This document shows positions 24,996-34,176 of a stretch of 64,000 bases of DNA, one piece after another. Position 1 is the first letter of the stretch, and each line of letters begins with the position of its first letter. The stretch is from assembly GCA_002840555.1 (NCBI GenBank), contig PHBJ01000008.1, forward strand, positions 87,386-151,385, in the 5' to 3' direction. The stretch is from Deltaproteobacteria bacterium HGW-Deltaproteobacteria-13. Its GTDB lineage: Bacteria; Desulfobacterota; Syntrophia; Syntrophales; Smithellaceae. The notes beneath the pieces were generated by a model, which did not search any database, had not been told where the DNA came from, and saw nothing but the letters and a program-made list of their open reading frames with translations. The position numbers and the translations under genes were made by a program.

Positions 24996-26999
24996 TTAAT
25001 AAACTCGCGGATAAGGATAAGCCGTATAATATCCCGCATTGGACAAATTGGAGGTTGCATGCGCGCCTGCCGCCCATGACCATGCCTCCATCGCCTGCCA
25101 TGGGCGCATGGTGGTGGATCCACTTGTCCAAACACGATTACCGGTCGCATTTACAACTGTTGTACCGGCAGCGTTATAAGTATAGATTGTATAAGCCGGA
25201 TTGATAGCTGCAACCGCATACATCATATAAAGAGTGTAAAGGTCAACAGCAATCTTGTAAGTTGTTACCGTATCACCAGGATTAATCAGGGTTCCCGCAA
25301 CACCCGTCCGTAAGTTGCCGTTCATGCCGTAATTGGGACTTGATGTATTGGTATCTGTCGGGCAGAGATAGACTTGGAAGGTTGAAGGCCAGGCAATAAC
25401 ATGAACGTAGATACCTGAAAAATTTATATAATAATCGCCGTTGTTCTGAAAGGATCCCATTAACAGAGATATACCGACAGCTTTGTAAATATCGAGAGCC
25501 TTGATGTACGTGGTCAATAGCGGATAACCGAACGCAGTTGAATCCAATGGATCCGCTCCCAGAGGCACTACATTGTAAAGATCGGCAAACGAAATGGTTC
25601 CATCCTCTACGGCCAGGGGATCACGAATTACGCCGCCCGGAACAAAGGCAATCTGAACCCGGTTGGCATCGCCTGTTGCCGCGGTCATAACAGTGTTCGC
25701 GTAAGTCACGTTACCGCCGGAACCCGCGTAAGCTTGTGCCCATATTCCATTGATGGCGGTTCTGTAGGAATCAGCGGCAAGATTGCCAAGAACCGATTCT
25801 CCGACAGTGTAGCCGCTTGTAATTGAAGTATCGTTTATTGGAGCATCGTTTATGGCCACGGTGTCAAGAATTGAAGCAACGCCTGTTAATCCCAGCCCCG
25901 TAAAAGCGGGAGCGAGAGCTGTATTAAGAGCGGAATTAACTTCCGTCCCTACTACATAGTTCATCCATGAATCACCAATAATGGTGTCATCGATAATTGG
26001 ATTTATGCTGGTATAGCTTGTGACTTTACCAGTGGTTTTATCTATTTTAAGATCAAGTCTGGCTATGTGTTCGCCATACGCGCCCGGCTCTACAAGGATT
26101 GTATTGTGAGTATTAGCAGATGTTTTTAATGCTGTTTGATTAATGTGCAGATGACCGGAAAGAATCACATCAATGCCGGAAACAGCCTCAGCAAGATTAG
26201 CATCATTGCCTACTGCAACACCTCCGGAATTTGTAAATCCTTCGTGTGAGAGAAGGACAACAAATTGAGCGCCCTGATTATTTCTTAAATCATCAACCTG
26301 AGCCTGGAGGGCCGCATAAGAAGCCGCATCATCAGGAGTACCAGGAGAATCAGCAGAAAATGTTAGAGGTGTGGCCATCGGAGCATCGAAAACTGCATTT
26401 GTACCCATCCGTCCGAGAATACCGATTTTGATGCCGGCTTTCTCAATAATTTTGGAAGTAACAATTTTGCCATTAATAGGGTGACCATGTGTATTCATAT
26501 TACTTGCAATGATAGGAGTAGAGAAAGGATAGGTTGTATTGGCCTGCGCGTTAGATATAAAACTGTATAATGCATTCGGACCCAACTCGACTTCATGGTT
26601 GCCGATTGTTATCGCGTCATACCCCATTATAGAAAAAAACATAAAAGAAAGAGGAGAAGCCGAAGCAAGTGTCATGGTGTAAACTGTACCCATTGTAAAA
26701 TCGCCGCTATCGCAAAGAAGCACATTGTTCGCTCCTTTCTGATTCTTAACATCGGAAATATAAGTAGCGAGGCGGGCATAACCTCCAAGAACCGTGTCAT
26801 TGCCGGTAGTCATGGGAGAATATGATGCCGCAGAACCGTATCCACCGGCATGGTCATGAACATCGGAAGTTTCCAGTATAGTAAGCGAAACGGTATTGTC
26901 AGTACTACTACCACCGCCGCTGCTACTGCCACAACCCGCGATCATAAGGGAAAGAGTAAGCATTACCGCAATGGCAAGTAAAACTCTGAATCTTTTCAT
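24996..26999 (-). CDS. 5'-nucleotidase/2',3'-cyclic phosphodiesterase-like lipoprotein
   Basis: 667 aa. The signal ends in a lipobox (LMIAGC, Cys23) followed by a Gly/Ser linker (SSSGGGSS). The calcineurin-like metallophosphatase half has ILETSDVHDHAGG, LLCDSGDFTMG, TIGNHEVELG, LLSHEGF and VILSGHLHINQ, giving all metal ligands. The C-terminal half shows the 5'-nucleotidase substrate domain (NLAADSYRTAI, FVPGGVIRDPL, DLYNVVPLGADPL). It likely hydrolyses nucleotides in the periplasm or at the surface; the paired porin could import the product. RBS AGGAGG precedes the ATG. Confidence 0.88.
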   Translation of the reverse strand: MKRFRVLLAIAVMLTLSLMIAGCGSSSGGGSSTDNTVSLTILETSDVHDHAGGYGSAASYSPMTTGNDTVLGGYARLATYISDVKNQKGANNVLLCDSGDFTMGTVYTMTLASASPLSFMFFSIMGYDAITIGNHEVELGPNALYSFISNAQANTTYPFSTPIIASNMNTHGHPINGKIVTSKIIEKAGIKIGILGRMGTNAVFDAPMATPLTFSADSPGTPDDAASYAALQAQVDDLRNNQGAQFVVLLSHEGFTNSGGVAVGNDANLAEAVSGIDVILSGHLHINQTALKTSANTHNTILVEPGAYGEHIARLDLKIDKTTGKVTSYTSINPIIDDTIIGDSWMNYVVGTEVNSALNTALAPAFTGLGLTGVASILDTVAINDAPINDTSITSGYTVGESVLGNLAADSYRTAINGIWAQAYAGSGGNVTYANTVMTAATGDANRVQIAFVPGGVIRDPLAVEDGTISFADLYNVVPLGADPLDSTAFGYPLLTTYIKALDIYKAVGISLLMGSFQNNGDYYINFSGIYVHVIAWPSTFQVYLCPTDTNTSSPNYGMNGNLRTGVAGTLINPGDTVTTYKIAVDLYTLYMMYAVAAINPAYTIYTYNAAGTTVVNATGNRVWTSGSTTMRPWQAMEAWSWAAGAHATSNLSNAGYYTAYPYPRVY

Positions 27000-27357
27000 G
27001 AATATCCTCCTTTTTTCGATAAAATATTTCTTTCAATACAGATGGTTGAAAACCATCCGTGGATAAAACAAATTTCAATACAAATCAGGACAAGAGCATT
27101 CAGAAGAGATCAGGATACCGCTTTCAGATTTTGCTTTTTCCGGTCAAAACTGCCGAAAATAAAAAACCTCCAAGGGCATAACAATCCCACGGAGGATTAT
27201 GTTGATACGTTCCAATAAATCAATTTCACGGTGGCCCCCAAAAGGTTGAGGGTTAGATTAATAAGTTTACCCGCGTTAATGAACACATGTTTTTTTATTA
27301 AAATACATTATTAAAGCGAAATATCAAGGGAAAATTACCGAATGGGTAGCTTAATTT
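27000..27357. other. intergenic region between rlmN and the nucleotidase gene
   Basis: 358 bp without a gene. It holds a rho-independent terminator for rlmN (27155-27195) and, in the leader of the nucleotidase gene, a 7-bp hairpin GATGGTT-GAA-AACCATC (27041-27057). Nothing else stands out. Confidence 0.5.
27155..27195 (-). terminator. rho-independent terminator after rlmN
   Basis: On the minus strand CCTCC...GGAGG encloses a second GGG/CCC pairing and is followed by TTTTTTATTTT. It lies about 160 bp beyond the rlmN stop. Confidence 0.65.
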
Positions 27358-28395
27358 TTATATTCCGAAAGAACCGCTCAGCTGTCCGCAGGCGGCGAGG
27401 ATGTCGCTGCCTTTGCTTTTGCGAAGCATCGTTGTGTAGTGATGATCAATCAACGTTTGCTGAAAAGCTTCCACGGTTTTGGGCTGCGGTGATTTAAAAG
27501 GTGATTCGGGGTATTCATTAAAGACAATCAAGTTCAATTTGCAGCGCTGGCCTTTCAGTAAAGCCGCCAGTTTTTTGGCGTCCTGCACGGAAGAATTCAT
27601 TCCGTCCATTAAAATATATTCGAAGGTCAGCAGTCTGCGCCCGGGCATCGGATATTTTTTGCAGGCATCCAGCAGGACTTCCAGGGGATATTTTTTGTTG
27701 ACCGGCATGAGCTTGTTTCGTGTTTCGTTATCATGAGCGTTGAGTGACACGGCAAGATTGATGCAAATGTCCTGGCCAAGCCTGATGATTTGCGGGGCAA
27801 GACCGCAGGTGGAAACGGTTATTTTCCGATTGGAAAATCCCATGCCGAAATCACAGGTAAGATTTTTTATCGTCTTCAAAACATTATCATAATTGGCCAG
27901 CGGTTCGCCCATGCCCATCATCACAATATTTTTAATTTCGGGACATTGAGGCAGTTCATTTTTCAATGTGATCAGCTGACCGGCAATTTCTGAAGGATTC
28001 AGATTTCTTTTAAAACCATTACGGGCTGTCAGGCAAAATTTACAATCCATGGCGCAGCCGGCCTGAGTGGATACGCAGATTGTCCAGTTATTTTTCCCCG
28101 GGATCAAAACGCTTTCGATAAAAAGTCCGTCTTCCAGACGCAGCAGGGCTTTTTTTGTCCCGTCTTTGGATTCCTGGATCTTGACGATTTGCGGACGGCT
28201 GATCCGGGCGAGTTTGGAAAGTTTTACTCGGAAGTCACGGGAAAGGGTCGTCATTTCATCGAAAGAAACACTCCCGGACTGATATAGCCACTTCATGATT
28301 TGCGGCGCGCGGAATTTTTCCTTTCCCAGGGAGGAAATGAACTCCTGCATTTCCTCCAGCGTGAAATCCAGCAAATTGGGCAGTGCTTTTGTCAT
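27358..28395 (-). CDS. rlmN: 23S rRNA/tRNA adenine C2-methyltransferase
   Basis: 345 aa. The radical-SAM motif CAMDCKFC (CxxxCxxC, ~115-122) follows CVSTQAG, with GMGEPLANYDN and VSTCGLAPQI after it. The C-terminal AACGQLSG carries the cysteine that is transiently methylated during catalysis. It methylates A2503 of 23S rRNA and A37 of some tRNAs. The ~20 codons of its 3' end are duplicated at 23305-23351, 4 kb away in the same orientation. Confidence 0.96.
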   Translation of the reverse strand: MTKALPNLLDFTLEEMQEFISSLGKEKFRAPQIMKWLYQSGSVSFDEMTTLSRDFRVKLSKLARISRPQIVKIQESKDGTKKALLRLEDGLFIESVLIPGKNNWTICVSTQAGCAMDCKFCLTARNGFKRNLNPSEIAGQLITLKNELPQCPEIKNIVMMGMGEPLANYDNVLKTIKNLTCDFGMGFSNRKITVSTCGLAPQIIRLGQDICINLAVSLNAHDNETRNKLMPVNKKYPLEVLLDACKKYPMPGRRLLTFEYILMDGMNSSVQDAKKLAALLKGQRCKLNLIVFNEYPESPFKSPQPKTVEAFQQTLIDHHYTTMLRKSKGSDILAACGQLSGSFGI

Positions 28396-28434
28396 CGTTA
28401 AACTCTATGCTTGTTTGTAGTATTTGCTGAAGAG

Positions 28435-28516
28435 CCCTCCTTTCTTAAAGGAGGGTATGGGAGGATTTTATTTGTGTCTGAAAAATCCCCCTCAATCCCC
28501 CTTTAAGAAAGGGGGA
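28435..28516. repeat. imperfect inverted repeat, MITE/REP-like
   Basis: Two ~35-nt arms, one with CCTCCTTTCTTAAAGGAGGG and the other with its near complement (CCCCCTTTAAGAAAGGGGG), face each other across a short AT spacer and lie between icd and rlmN. The arms themselves contain smaller palindromes (CTTTCTTAAAG). It resembles miniature palindromic elements dispersed in this bacterial group. Confidence 0.7.
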
Positions 28517-28535
28517 AATAATCTTGTTCTCATCT

Positions 28536-29753
28536 CTATAGTATTTTCTTCAAACTGTCGGCGATAGCGTCGATAAAGCCTTCCGTGTTTACTTTTTTGT
28601 TGGAAGCTTTCTTTTCGGCAAGTAATAGCAAGTCGCCGGTCATTGTGCCGTTCTCTATGGTGGCAATGGCCGCTTCTTCGAGCTGATCGGCAAACTTAAT
28701 CACTTCCGGCGTGCCGTCCATTTCACCGCGTTTGCGCAGACCTCCGGACCAGGCGAAAATCAGCGCCATCGAATTGCTGGAAGTCTCTTCACCCTTTAAA
28801 TGTTTATAGTAGTGCTTCTGCACGGTGCCGTGCGCGGCCTCGTATTCAAACCAGCCGTTGGGTGAAACCAGCACGGATGTCATCATGGCCAGCGAGCCGC
28901 TCGCGGAAGCGATCATATCCGACATGACGTCTCCGTCGTAGTTTTTCAGTGCCCAGAGCATCCCGCCTTCGCTTTTCATGATACGCGCAACGGCGTCGTC
29001 AATGAGGGTAAAGAAGTATTCGATGCCCGCCTTGTCGAATTTATCTTTCCAGTTTTTATCAAATTCCTGCTGGAAGATTTCGCGGAATCCGGCGTCGTAT
29101 ATTTTGGAAATGGTGTCTTTGGTCGAAAACCACAAATCGATCTTTTCACTCAAAGCATAAGTGAAACAAGCTTGGGCAAAGCTCAATATGGATTGCTCCA
29201 GATTATAATTAACCTGCGCGATTCCCTTGCCCGGGAAATTAAATACCGGCACGCTGATTGGTTTGCTCCCATCCTGCGGAGTGAAGACCAGTTCGAGTTT
29301 TCCGGCGGAAGGCACGGCGAATTCCGTATTGCTGTAAACATCGCCGTAAGCATGGCGGCCGATGGTGATGGGTTTTTTCCACGAGGAAACATTCGGCTTG
29401 ATGTTGTTGACCAGGATAGGCGTTCTGAAGACCGTGCCGTCGAGCATGGCCCGGATGGTGCCGTTGGGGCTTTTCCAGGCTTTTTTTAAATTGTATTCAG
29501 TCACCCGGTCTTCATTTGGCGTAATGGTCGCGCACTTGATGCCGACGCCATATTTCATAATCGCTTTTGCCGCATCAACCGTTACCTTGTCATCCGTATC
29601 GTCGCGATGTTTTACATGCAGGTCATAGTAATCCACATCCATGTCGAGATACGGGAAAATGAGTTTATCTTTAACCATCTGCCACATGACGCGGGTCATT
29701 TCATCGCCGTCCATTTCAACGACAGTGGTTTTTACTTTGATTTTCTGTGCCAT
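28536..29753 (-). CDS. icd: NADP-dependent isocitrate dehydrogenase (eukaryote-type)
   Basis: 405 aa, the size of the homodimeric eukaryote-like class rather than the E. coli class (416 aa, different start). Starts [19 protein letters not shown]; contains [20 protein letters not shown] (substrate serine and arginines), [14 protein letters not shown], the metal-binding aspartates in NYDGDVMSD, and [14 protein letters not shown]. It converts isocitrate to 2-oxoglutarate with NADP. It lies 36 bp after the aconitase gene in the same direction, so the two TCA steps are co-expressed. Confidence 0.96.
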   Translation of the reverse strand: MAQKIKVKTTVVEMDGDEMTRVMWQMVKDKLIFPYLDMDVDYYDLHVKHRDDTDDKVTVDAAKAIMKYGVGIKCATITPNEDRVTEYNLKKAWKSPNGTIRAMLDGTVFRTPILVNNIKPNVSSWKKPITIGRHAYGDVYSNTEFAVPSAGKLELVFTPQDGSKPISVPVFNFPGKGIAQVNYNLEQSILSFAQACFTYALSEKIDLWFSTKDTISKIYDAGFREIFQQEFDKNWKDKFDKAGIEYFFTLIDDAVARIMKSEGGMLWALKNYDGDVMSDMIASASGSLAMMTSVLVSPNGWFEYEAAHGTVQKHYYKHLKGEETSSNSMALIFAWSGGLRKRGEMDGTPEVIKFADQLEEAAIATIENGTMTGDLLLLAEKKASNKKVNTEGFIDAIADSLKKIL

Positions 29754-29789
29754 AAAAAATTACTACTCCTTCACATATAAGTTGTTGTC

Positions 29790-31718
29790 TTAATTGGTGA
29801 TGTTGAGAGCGCCGCCCGCCAGAATAATTTTTTTTTGTCTTTCCGACAGAATACAGATCGCCTGAAATGAAGTGTTCCTCGTTTTGTTTCGCACCATAAA
29901 CTTTCCATTTCCGGCAATGATTTTTCTTGCCTCGACAATTTCCAGTTCGTCTCCCTGATCAATTTTGTCATAGTCACTTTCGTTTTCAAAAGTCAGCGGC
30001 AGGATTCCGAAGTTAATCAGATTGGCGGCGTGAATTCTTTCAAAGGACTTGGCGATTACCGCGCGGACTCCCAGATACATGGGACACAAGGCGGCGTGTT
30101 CACGCGAAGAACCCTGACCATAGGACAGACCTGCCACGATAATATTTTGTTTCCCGGCTTTTTTTATTTCCTGAGCGCGTCCGGCGAATGTGGCGTCCAC
30201 ATTTTCAAAAACAAATTCGGAATATTTAGGAATGTTGGAGCGGTATTTCATCCGTGCGCCGGCGGGAATAATATGATCTGTGGTGATTTTATCGCCGACT
30301 TTGATGGTGACCACGCCTTGAATGGTATCGGAAAGCTCAGGACTGCGCGGCAGTACGCCGATGTTCGGACCGCGGTATACCTCCACAGCTTTCTTTTTCT
30401 TATCCGGCCGGATGATCATCGAATCATCAATGGAAAACTTTTTCGGCATTGCGACTTTCGGATAGCTTATTTTCAGATCGCGGGGATCGGTGAAGCGTCC
30501 GGTAATGACCGCGGCTGCGGCGGTTTCCGGGCTGACCAGGTAAACATTGGCGTCCATAGTTCCGGAGCGTCCCAGAAAGTTACGGTTGGATGTGCGCAGC
30601 GATACGGCGGCGGATTGAGGGCTCTGGCTGTTGCCGATGCAAAAGCCGCAGGCATTTTCCATAACCCGCGCTCCGGAGGCGATCAAATCGGTGAGATAAC
30701 CGCTTTGGGAGAGCGCTTCCAGAACCTGTCTGGAGCCGGGCGCTAAAATAAAACTGATATTGGGGGCGGCAGTTTTGCCCTTTAAAATTTTAGCCACGGT
30801 AACCAGATCTTTGTAGGAAGAATTCGTGCAGCTGCCCAGACAAACCTGATCAACGGCAATCTTTTTCATTTTCCTGACCGTGCTGATATTTTCCGGGCTG
30901 TGAGGCTTGGCCGTTAACGGCTCGACCTTGGACAGGTCAATATTGACAATTTTGGCGTAGCTGGTGTCTTTATCCGCCTTGAGTTCTACAAAATCGCTTT
31001 CTCTTTGTTGTGAGCGCAGGAAAAGACGCGTCATTTTATCACTGGGGAAAATAGAGGTTGTTACGCCGCATTCCGCGCCCATATTGGTTATGGTGGCGCG
31101 TTCGGGAACCGTGAGAGTAGCGACGCCTTCGCCGCCGTACTCGAATACCGTGTTGACATTTCCTTTTGTGGTAAAAATTTCCAGCACTTTGAGGATGACA
31201 TCCTTGGCGGAAACCCAGGGTTTGAGCTTGCCGGTAAGATTGATCTTAATAACTTTAGGGCAAATCAGATAGAATGGTTTTCCGGCCATAGCCAGCGCGA
31301 CATCAAGGCCCCCCGCGCCGATGGCGATCATGGCCAGCGCTCCGCCGGTGGGGGTGTGACTGTCCGAGCCGATCAGGGTTTTCCCAGGCTTACCGAATCT
31401 TTCCAGATGAACCTGGTGGCAAATGCCGTTTCCCGCGCGGGAAAAAACAATGCCGTATTTTTGCGCCACGCTTTGCAGATAGCGGTGATCATCCGCATTT
31501 TCAAAGCCTATTTGTATCGTATTGTGATCTATGTAGCTGACGGACAGCTCGGTTTTAACCCTGGGCACATTCATCGCTTCAAATTGCAGATAGGCCATGG
31601 TGCCCGTGGCATCCTGAGTCAGGGTCTGGTCAATGCGAATGCCGATTTCTTCACCGGGCACAAGATTGCCGGAGATTAAATGTTTTGATAGAATTTTTTC
31701 AACTAAATTGTTTCCCAT
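29790..31718 (-). CDS. acn: aconitate hydratase (short ~640-aa type)
   Basis: 642 aa, much shorter than AcnA (~890) and close to the short aconitases of Desulfobacterota. The Fe-S cysteines are visible in LGSCTNSS and ENACGFCIGNSQSP; other signatures are GSDSHTPTGGALAM, NRNFLGRSGTMDANVYL and, in the swivel domain, GLSYGQGSSREHAAL. It interconverts citrate and isocitrate, feeding the adjacent icd product. The N-terminal MGNNLVEKILSKHLISG is the usual start. Confidence 0.95.
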   Translation of the reverse strand: MGNNLVEKILSKHLISGNLVPGEEIGIRIDQTLTQDATGTMAYLQFEAMNVPRVKTELSVSYIDHNTIQIGFENADDHRYLQSVAQKYGIVFSRAGNGICHQVHLERFGKPGKTLIGSDSHTPTGGALAMIAIGAGGLDVALAMAGKPFYLICPKVIKINLTGKLKPWVSAKDVILKVLEIFTTKGNVNTVFEYGGEGVATLTVPERATITNMGAECGVTTSIFPSDKMTRLFLRSQQRESDFVELKADKDTSYAKIVNIDLSKVEPLTAKPHSPENISTVRKMKKIAVDQVCLGSCTNSSYKDLVTVAKILKGKTAAPNISFILAPGSRQVLEALSQSGYLTDLIASGARVMENACGFCIGNSQSPQSAAVSLRTSNRNFLGRSGTMDANVYLVSPETAAAAVITGRFTDPRDLKISYPKVAMPKKFSIDDSMIIRPDKKKKAVEVYRGPNIGVLPRSPELSDTIQGVVTIKVGDKITTDHIIPAGARMKYRSNIPKYSEFVFENVDATFAGRAQEIKKAGKQNIIVAGLSYGQGSSREHAALCPMYLGVRAVIAKSFERIHAANLINFGILPLTFENESDYDKIDQGDELEIVEARKIIAGNGKFMVRNKTRNTSFQAICILSERQKKIILAGGALNITN

Positions 31719-31824
31719 TTCCCATTCCTTGAACAGAAGAATTGAAGTGATAAAGCATTTATAGCCGCGAACTTATATAATAAACTCAGCGGATAATCAA
31801 CTAACAAAAACCTTGAAATAAGGG

Positions 31825-31871
31825 ATAAAATAAAAGCAACGGGCTTTGTCATAGTTTCACAAAGCCCGTTG
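31825..31871 (-). terminator. rho-independent terminator of the NlpC/P60 gene
   Basis: CAACGGGCTTTGT and its complement form a 13-bp stem (31837-31871), followed on the minus strand by CTTTTATTTTAT. It lies 39 bp after the stop and insulates the aconitase start region. Confidence 0.85.
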
Positions 31872-31909
31872 TTGATTTATAAGCTTGACTTAATTAATGG
31901 CCGCTATAT

Positions 31910-32896
31910 TTAAGCGCCATTGTTATCCAATCCTTTTACCCGCACGGCACGCTGAAATCTTTTTTGATAATACGGGGTTTCCAGACTGTCAATGCGAACG
32001 CCTTTACTCTTGGAGGATGCATGCACGAACTCATTGTTGCCGATGTAAATTCCCACATGCCCTAAGGAACGCTTCGTATGGAAAAAAACAAGATCGCCCT
32101 GAGTAAGATTTTCGCGTGATATGCTGATGCCGACTTTGGACTGCTGAGCCGCATTACGGGGTAATTGTATATCAAATATCCGGTAAATCTTCTGAACAAA
32201 GGAAGAGCAGTCAATTCCTTTCAGAGAGGAGCCGCCGAATCTGTAAGGCGCGCCTATATAACCGGTTGCCACTTTAACAAATAACTGCATTTCATCGGGA
32301 CTGTTCCATTTTCCTAAAAGTTCTTCTTTTCTGCCCTGTTCATCTTTGTTGACGTCAACGATGGGATCACCATCTTCCTCGTCCAAGGTGTCCGGCGCGG
32401 TATCATCCTCTTCTGATGTTATATCTTCGTCTTCCGGTAAAGTCTTTGATTTTGCCGATACGTAAGTTGATTTAGCCAGAACAAGTTTTTGACCAACGCG
32501 TAAACTCCTGCTGTTGACATGGTTAAGTGCCATTATTTGTTTCAAGGGTTGATGCGTTTTTTGGGCGATTTTGGCTAAAGTATCTCCTCTCTTGACCGTG
32601 TAGCAAGACGGCTGGGATTTTGACTTCACCATGCGTTTTGACGAGCTTGCTTTTGAGGACTTTACGGAAGAGCCGTCTGAAGAGATATTTAAAATCTGTT
32701 TTGGTTTAATTTTGGATTTTTGAATATTATTGACGTTTTTTATTTCGTTAACGCTTACGCCAAACTTTTTGGAAATGCTGTAAAGGGTGTCACCATTTTG
32801 TACTCTGTATTGTGTTGCCAGAGCATTCGTACTGAAAATACTAAGTAACGAGAGAAGGACAAATAGTCCTGAAATTGCGAGAACTTGCCGTTTCAT
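31910..32896 (-). CDS. LysM-LysM-NlpC/P60 peptidoglycan endopeptidase
   Basis: 328 aa, signal peptide at 1-27 (LLSLLSIFSTNALA). Two LysM modules: YRVQNGDTLYSISKKFGVSV (~29-72) and YTVKRGDTLAKIAQKTHQPL (~97-140). An acidic linker (SEEDDTAPDTLDEEDGDP, ~163-180) leads to an NlpC/P60 domain with catalytic Cys in GIDCSSFVQKIY, His in GHVGIYIGNNEFVH and the third polar residue further on. It cleaves peptide stems in periplasmic peptidoglycan. It is transcribed away from the peptidoglycan glycosyltransferase gene mtgA across a ~400-bp gap. RBS AAGGAGG. Confidence 0.93.
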   Translation of the reverse strand: MKRQVLAISGLFVLLSLLSIFSTNALATQYRVQNGDTLYSISKKFGVSVNEIKNVNNIQKSKIKPKQILNISSDGSSVKSSKASSSKRMVKSKSQPSCYTVKRGDTLAKIAQKTHQPLKQIMALNHVNSRSLRVGQKLVLAKSTYVSAKSKTLPEDEDITSEEDDTAPDTLDEEDGDPIVDVNKDEQGRKEELLGKWNSPDEMQLFVKVATGYIGAPYRFGGSSLKGIDCSSFVQKIYRIFDIQLPRNAAQQSKVGISISRENLTQGDLVFFHTKRSLGHVGIYIGNNEFVHASSKSKGVRIDSLETPYYQKRFQRAVRVKGLDNNGA

Positions 32897-33298
32897 AATG
32901 AAATGCCTCCTTATTTATGGGGGGTATTATCCTATTAACGGTGTACATATTTCGATTTAATTTCATAACATTAACCGAAAAACGAATAACATGTAACTGT
33001 ACACACCTACCGTACATTAAACAACAATGTACAACCAACGACGCACTTAACGAGTTACCTACTAGAAAAATTCCGGCCTGTCAAACTTATTTTACAATAT
33101 TGGGCTGCTAATTTATTGTAAGATATTGTTTAAAATAAATAATTAGCGGAAAGCTTCCGGCGCCGGGCGGGGTAAATTATTATTGGATTTTATGTGGATT
33201 TTCAGTTATTGCAATGCCTGTTTTAATCGAACTTCGGGGCGGTTTACCGTTTGCCCCAGGGACGGTTGAAGCCATTAAAATATGTAAGAGGATTACTT
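32897..33298. other. divergent intergenic region, NlpC/P60 gene and mtgA
   Basis: About 400 bp, AT-rich, with no convincing gene. It must hold both outward promoters; a GGATAAT hexamer on the minus strand near 32925 could be the -10 for the hydrolase gene. Short repeats of GTACA (around 32943, 32999 and 33030) were noticed without clear meaning. Confidence 0.4.
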
Positions 33299-34171
33299 AT
33301 GCGTTCTTTCGGGAGAATTATTTCTATCATCTTAATTTTAGTCTTAACTTATTTTATTATCGATGTAGGGCGTTATTTTGTCTATCCCAATGTTTCCGAT
33401 CTGAAGAAAAATTGTCCCCGGAAGACAGCCTTTATGGAATACCGGGAAAAAGTATGGAAAGAAAAGGGGATAAAGAGAAAAATTACCAATATCTGGGTCC
33501 CTCTTTCGAGCGTGTCGCCCTATGTGATGAAGGCCGTCATTATCGCCGAAGATGATAAATTCTGGTCCCATGAAGGATTTGACTTTGACGCCATGCAAAA
33601 AGCACTGGAGAAGGATATCAAAAAAAAGAAATTTAAGGCCGGCGGCAGCACCATTTCGCAGCAGCTGGCAAAAAATTTATACCTGTCACCCTCTAAAAAT
33701 CCGATTAGAAAGCTAAAAGAGGCGATACTCACCTGGCGGTTGGAGAATAATTTAAGCAAAAGAAGGATTATGGAACTTTACTTAAATGTCGCCGAATGGG
33801 GCGACGGGATTTACGGCATCGAAGCAGCGGCCAGAAAACACTACGGAAAGAGCGCGGCCGGATTATCTGCCCGTGAAGCGGCGGAACTGGCCGCGGTTAT
33901 TCCCAATCCCCGCAGGTATAAAACGGACGGCACATCGAGATATGTGGAACATCAGTCGGAAAGAATTTATCAAATTATGGTGCGCCGTGGAATAGTCATC
34001 CCTGAATACGATGAAATGATTTCCGAAAAAGATGAGAATAACATGGGAGGGCCGACGGATCAGACGAATGTGAATCTCATTGAAATTACCGGACAAAAGA
34101 CTGAAATAAAACAGGAGGAACAGAATAAGAACTCTGCCCCTCCTGATTTGGGAAACAAAATTAATCCATAG
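33299..34171 (+). CDS. mtgA: monofunctional peptidoglycan glycosyltransferase
   Basis: 290 aa from the ATG at 33299 (MRSFGRIISIILILVLTYFI), preferred to an upstream in-frame ATG at 33251 because an AAGAGG site is nearby and the membrane anchor then starts at the N-terminus. Glycosyltransferase-51 motifs: IIAEDDKFWSHEGFD (catalytic Glu), GGSTISQQLAKNLYLSP, RKLKEAILTWRLE and LNVAEWGDGIYGIEAAARKHYGKSA is split over ~175-198. It polymerises lipid II. The C-terminal ~45 residues (polar, EITGQKTEIKQEEQNKN) are a tail not usual in MtgA. Its stop is only 5 bp from the convergent thiolase stop. Confidence 0.92.
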   Translation: MRSFGRIISIILILVLTYFIIDVGRYFVYPNVSDLKKNCPRKTAFMEYREKVWKEKGIKRKITNIWVPLSSVSPYVMKAVIIAEDDKFWSHEGFDFDAMQKALEKDIKKKKFKAGGSTISQQLAKNLYLSPSKNPIRKLKEAILTWRLENNLSKRRIMELYLNVAEWGDGIYGIEAAARKHYGKSAAGLSAREAAELAAVIPNPRRYKTDGTSRYVEHQSERIYQIMVRRGIVIPEYDEMISEKDENNMGGPTDQTNVNLIEITGQKTEIKQEEQNKNSAPPDLGNKINP

Positions 34172-34176
34172 CGATT

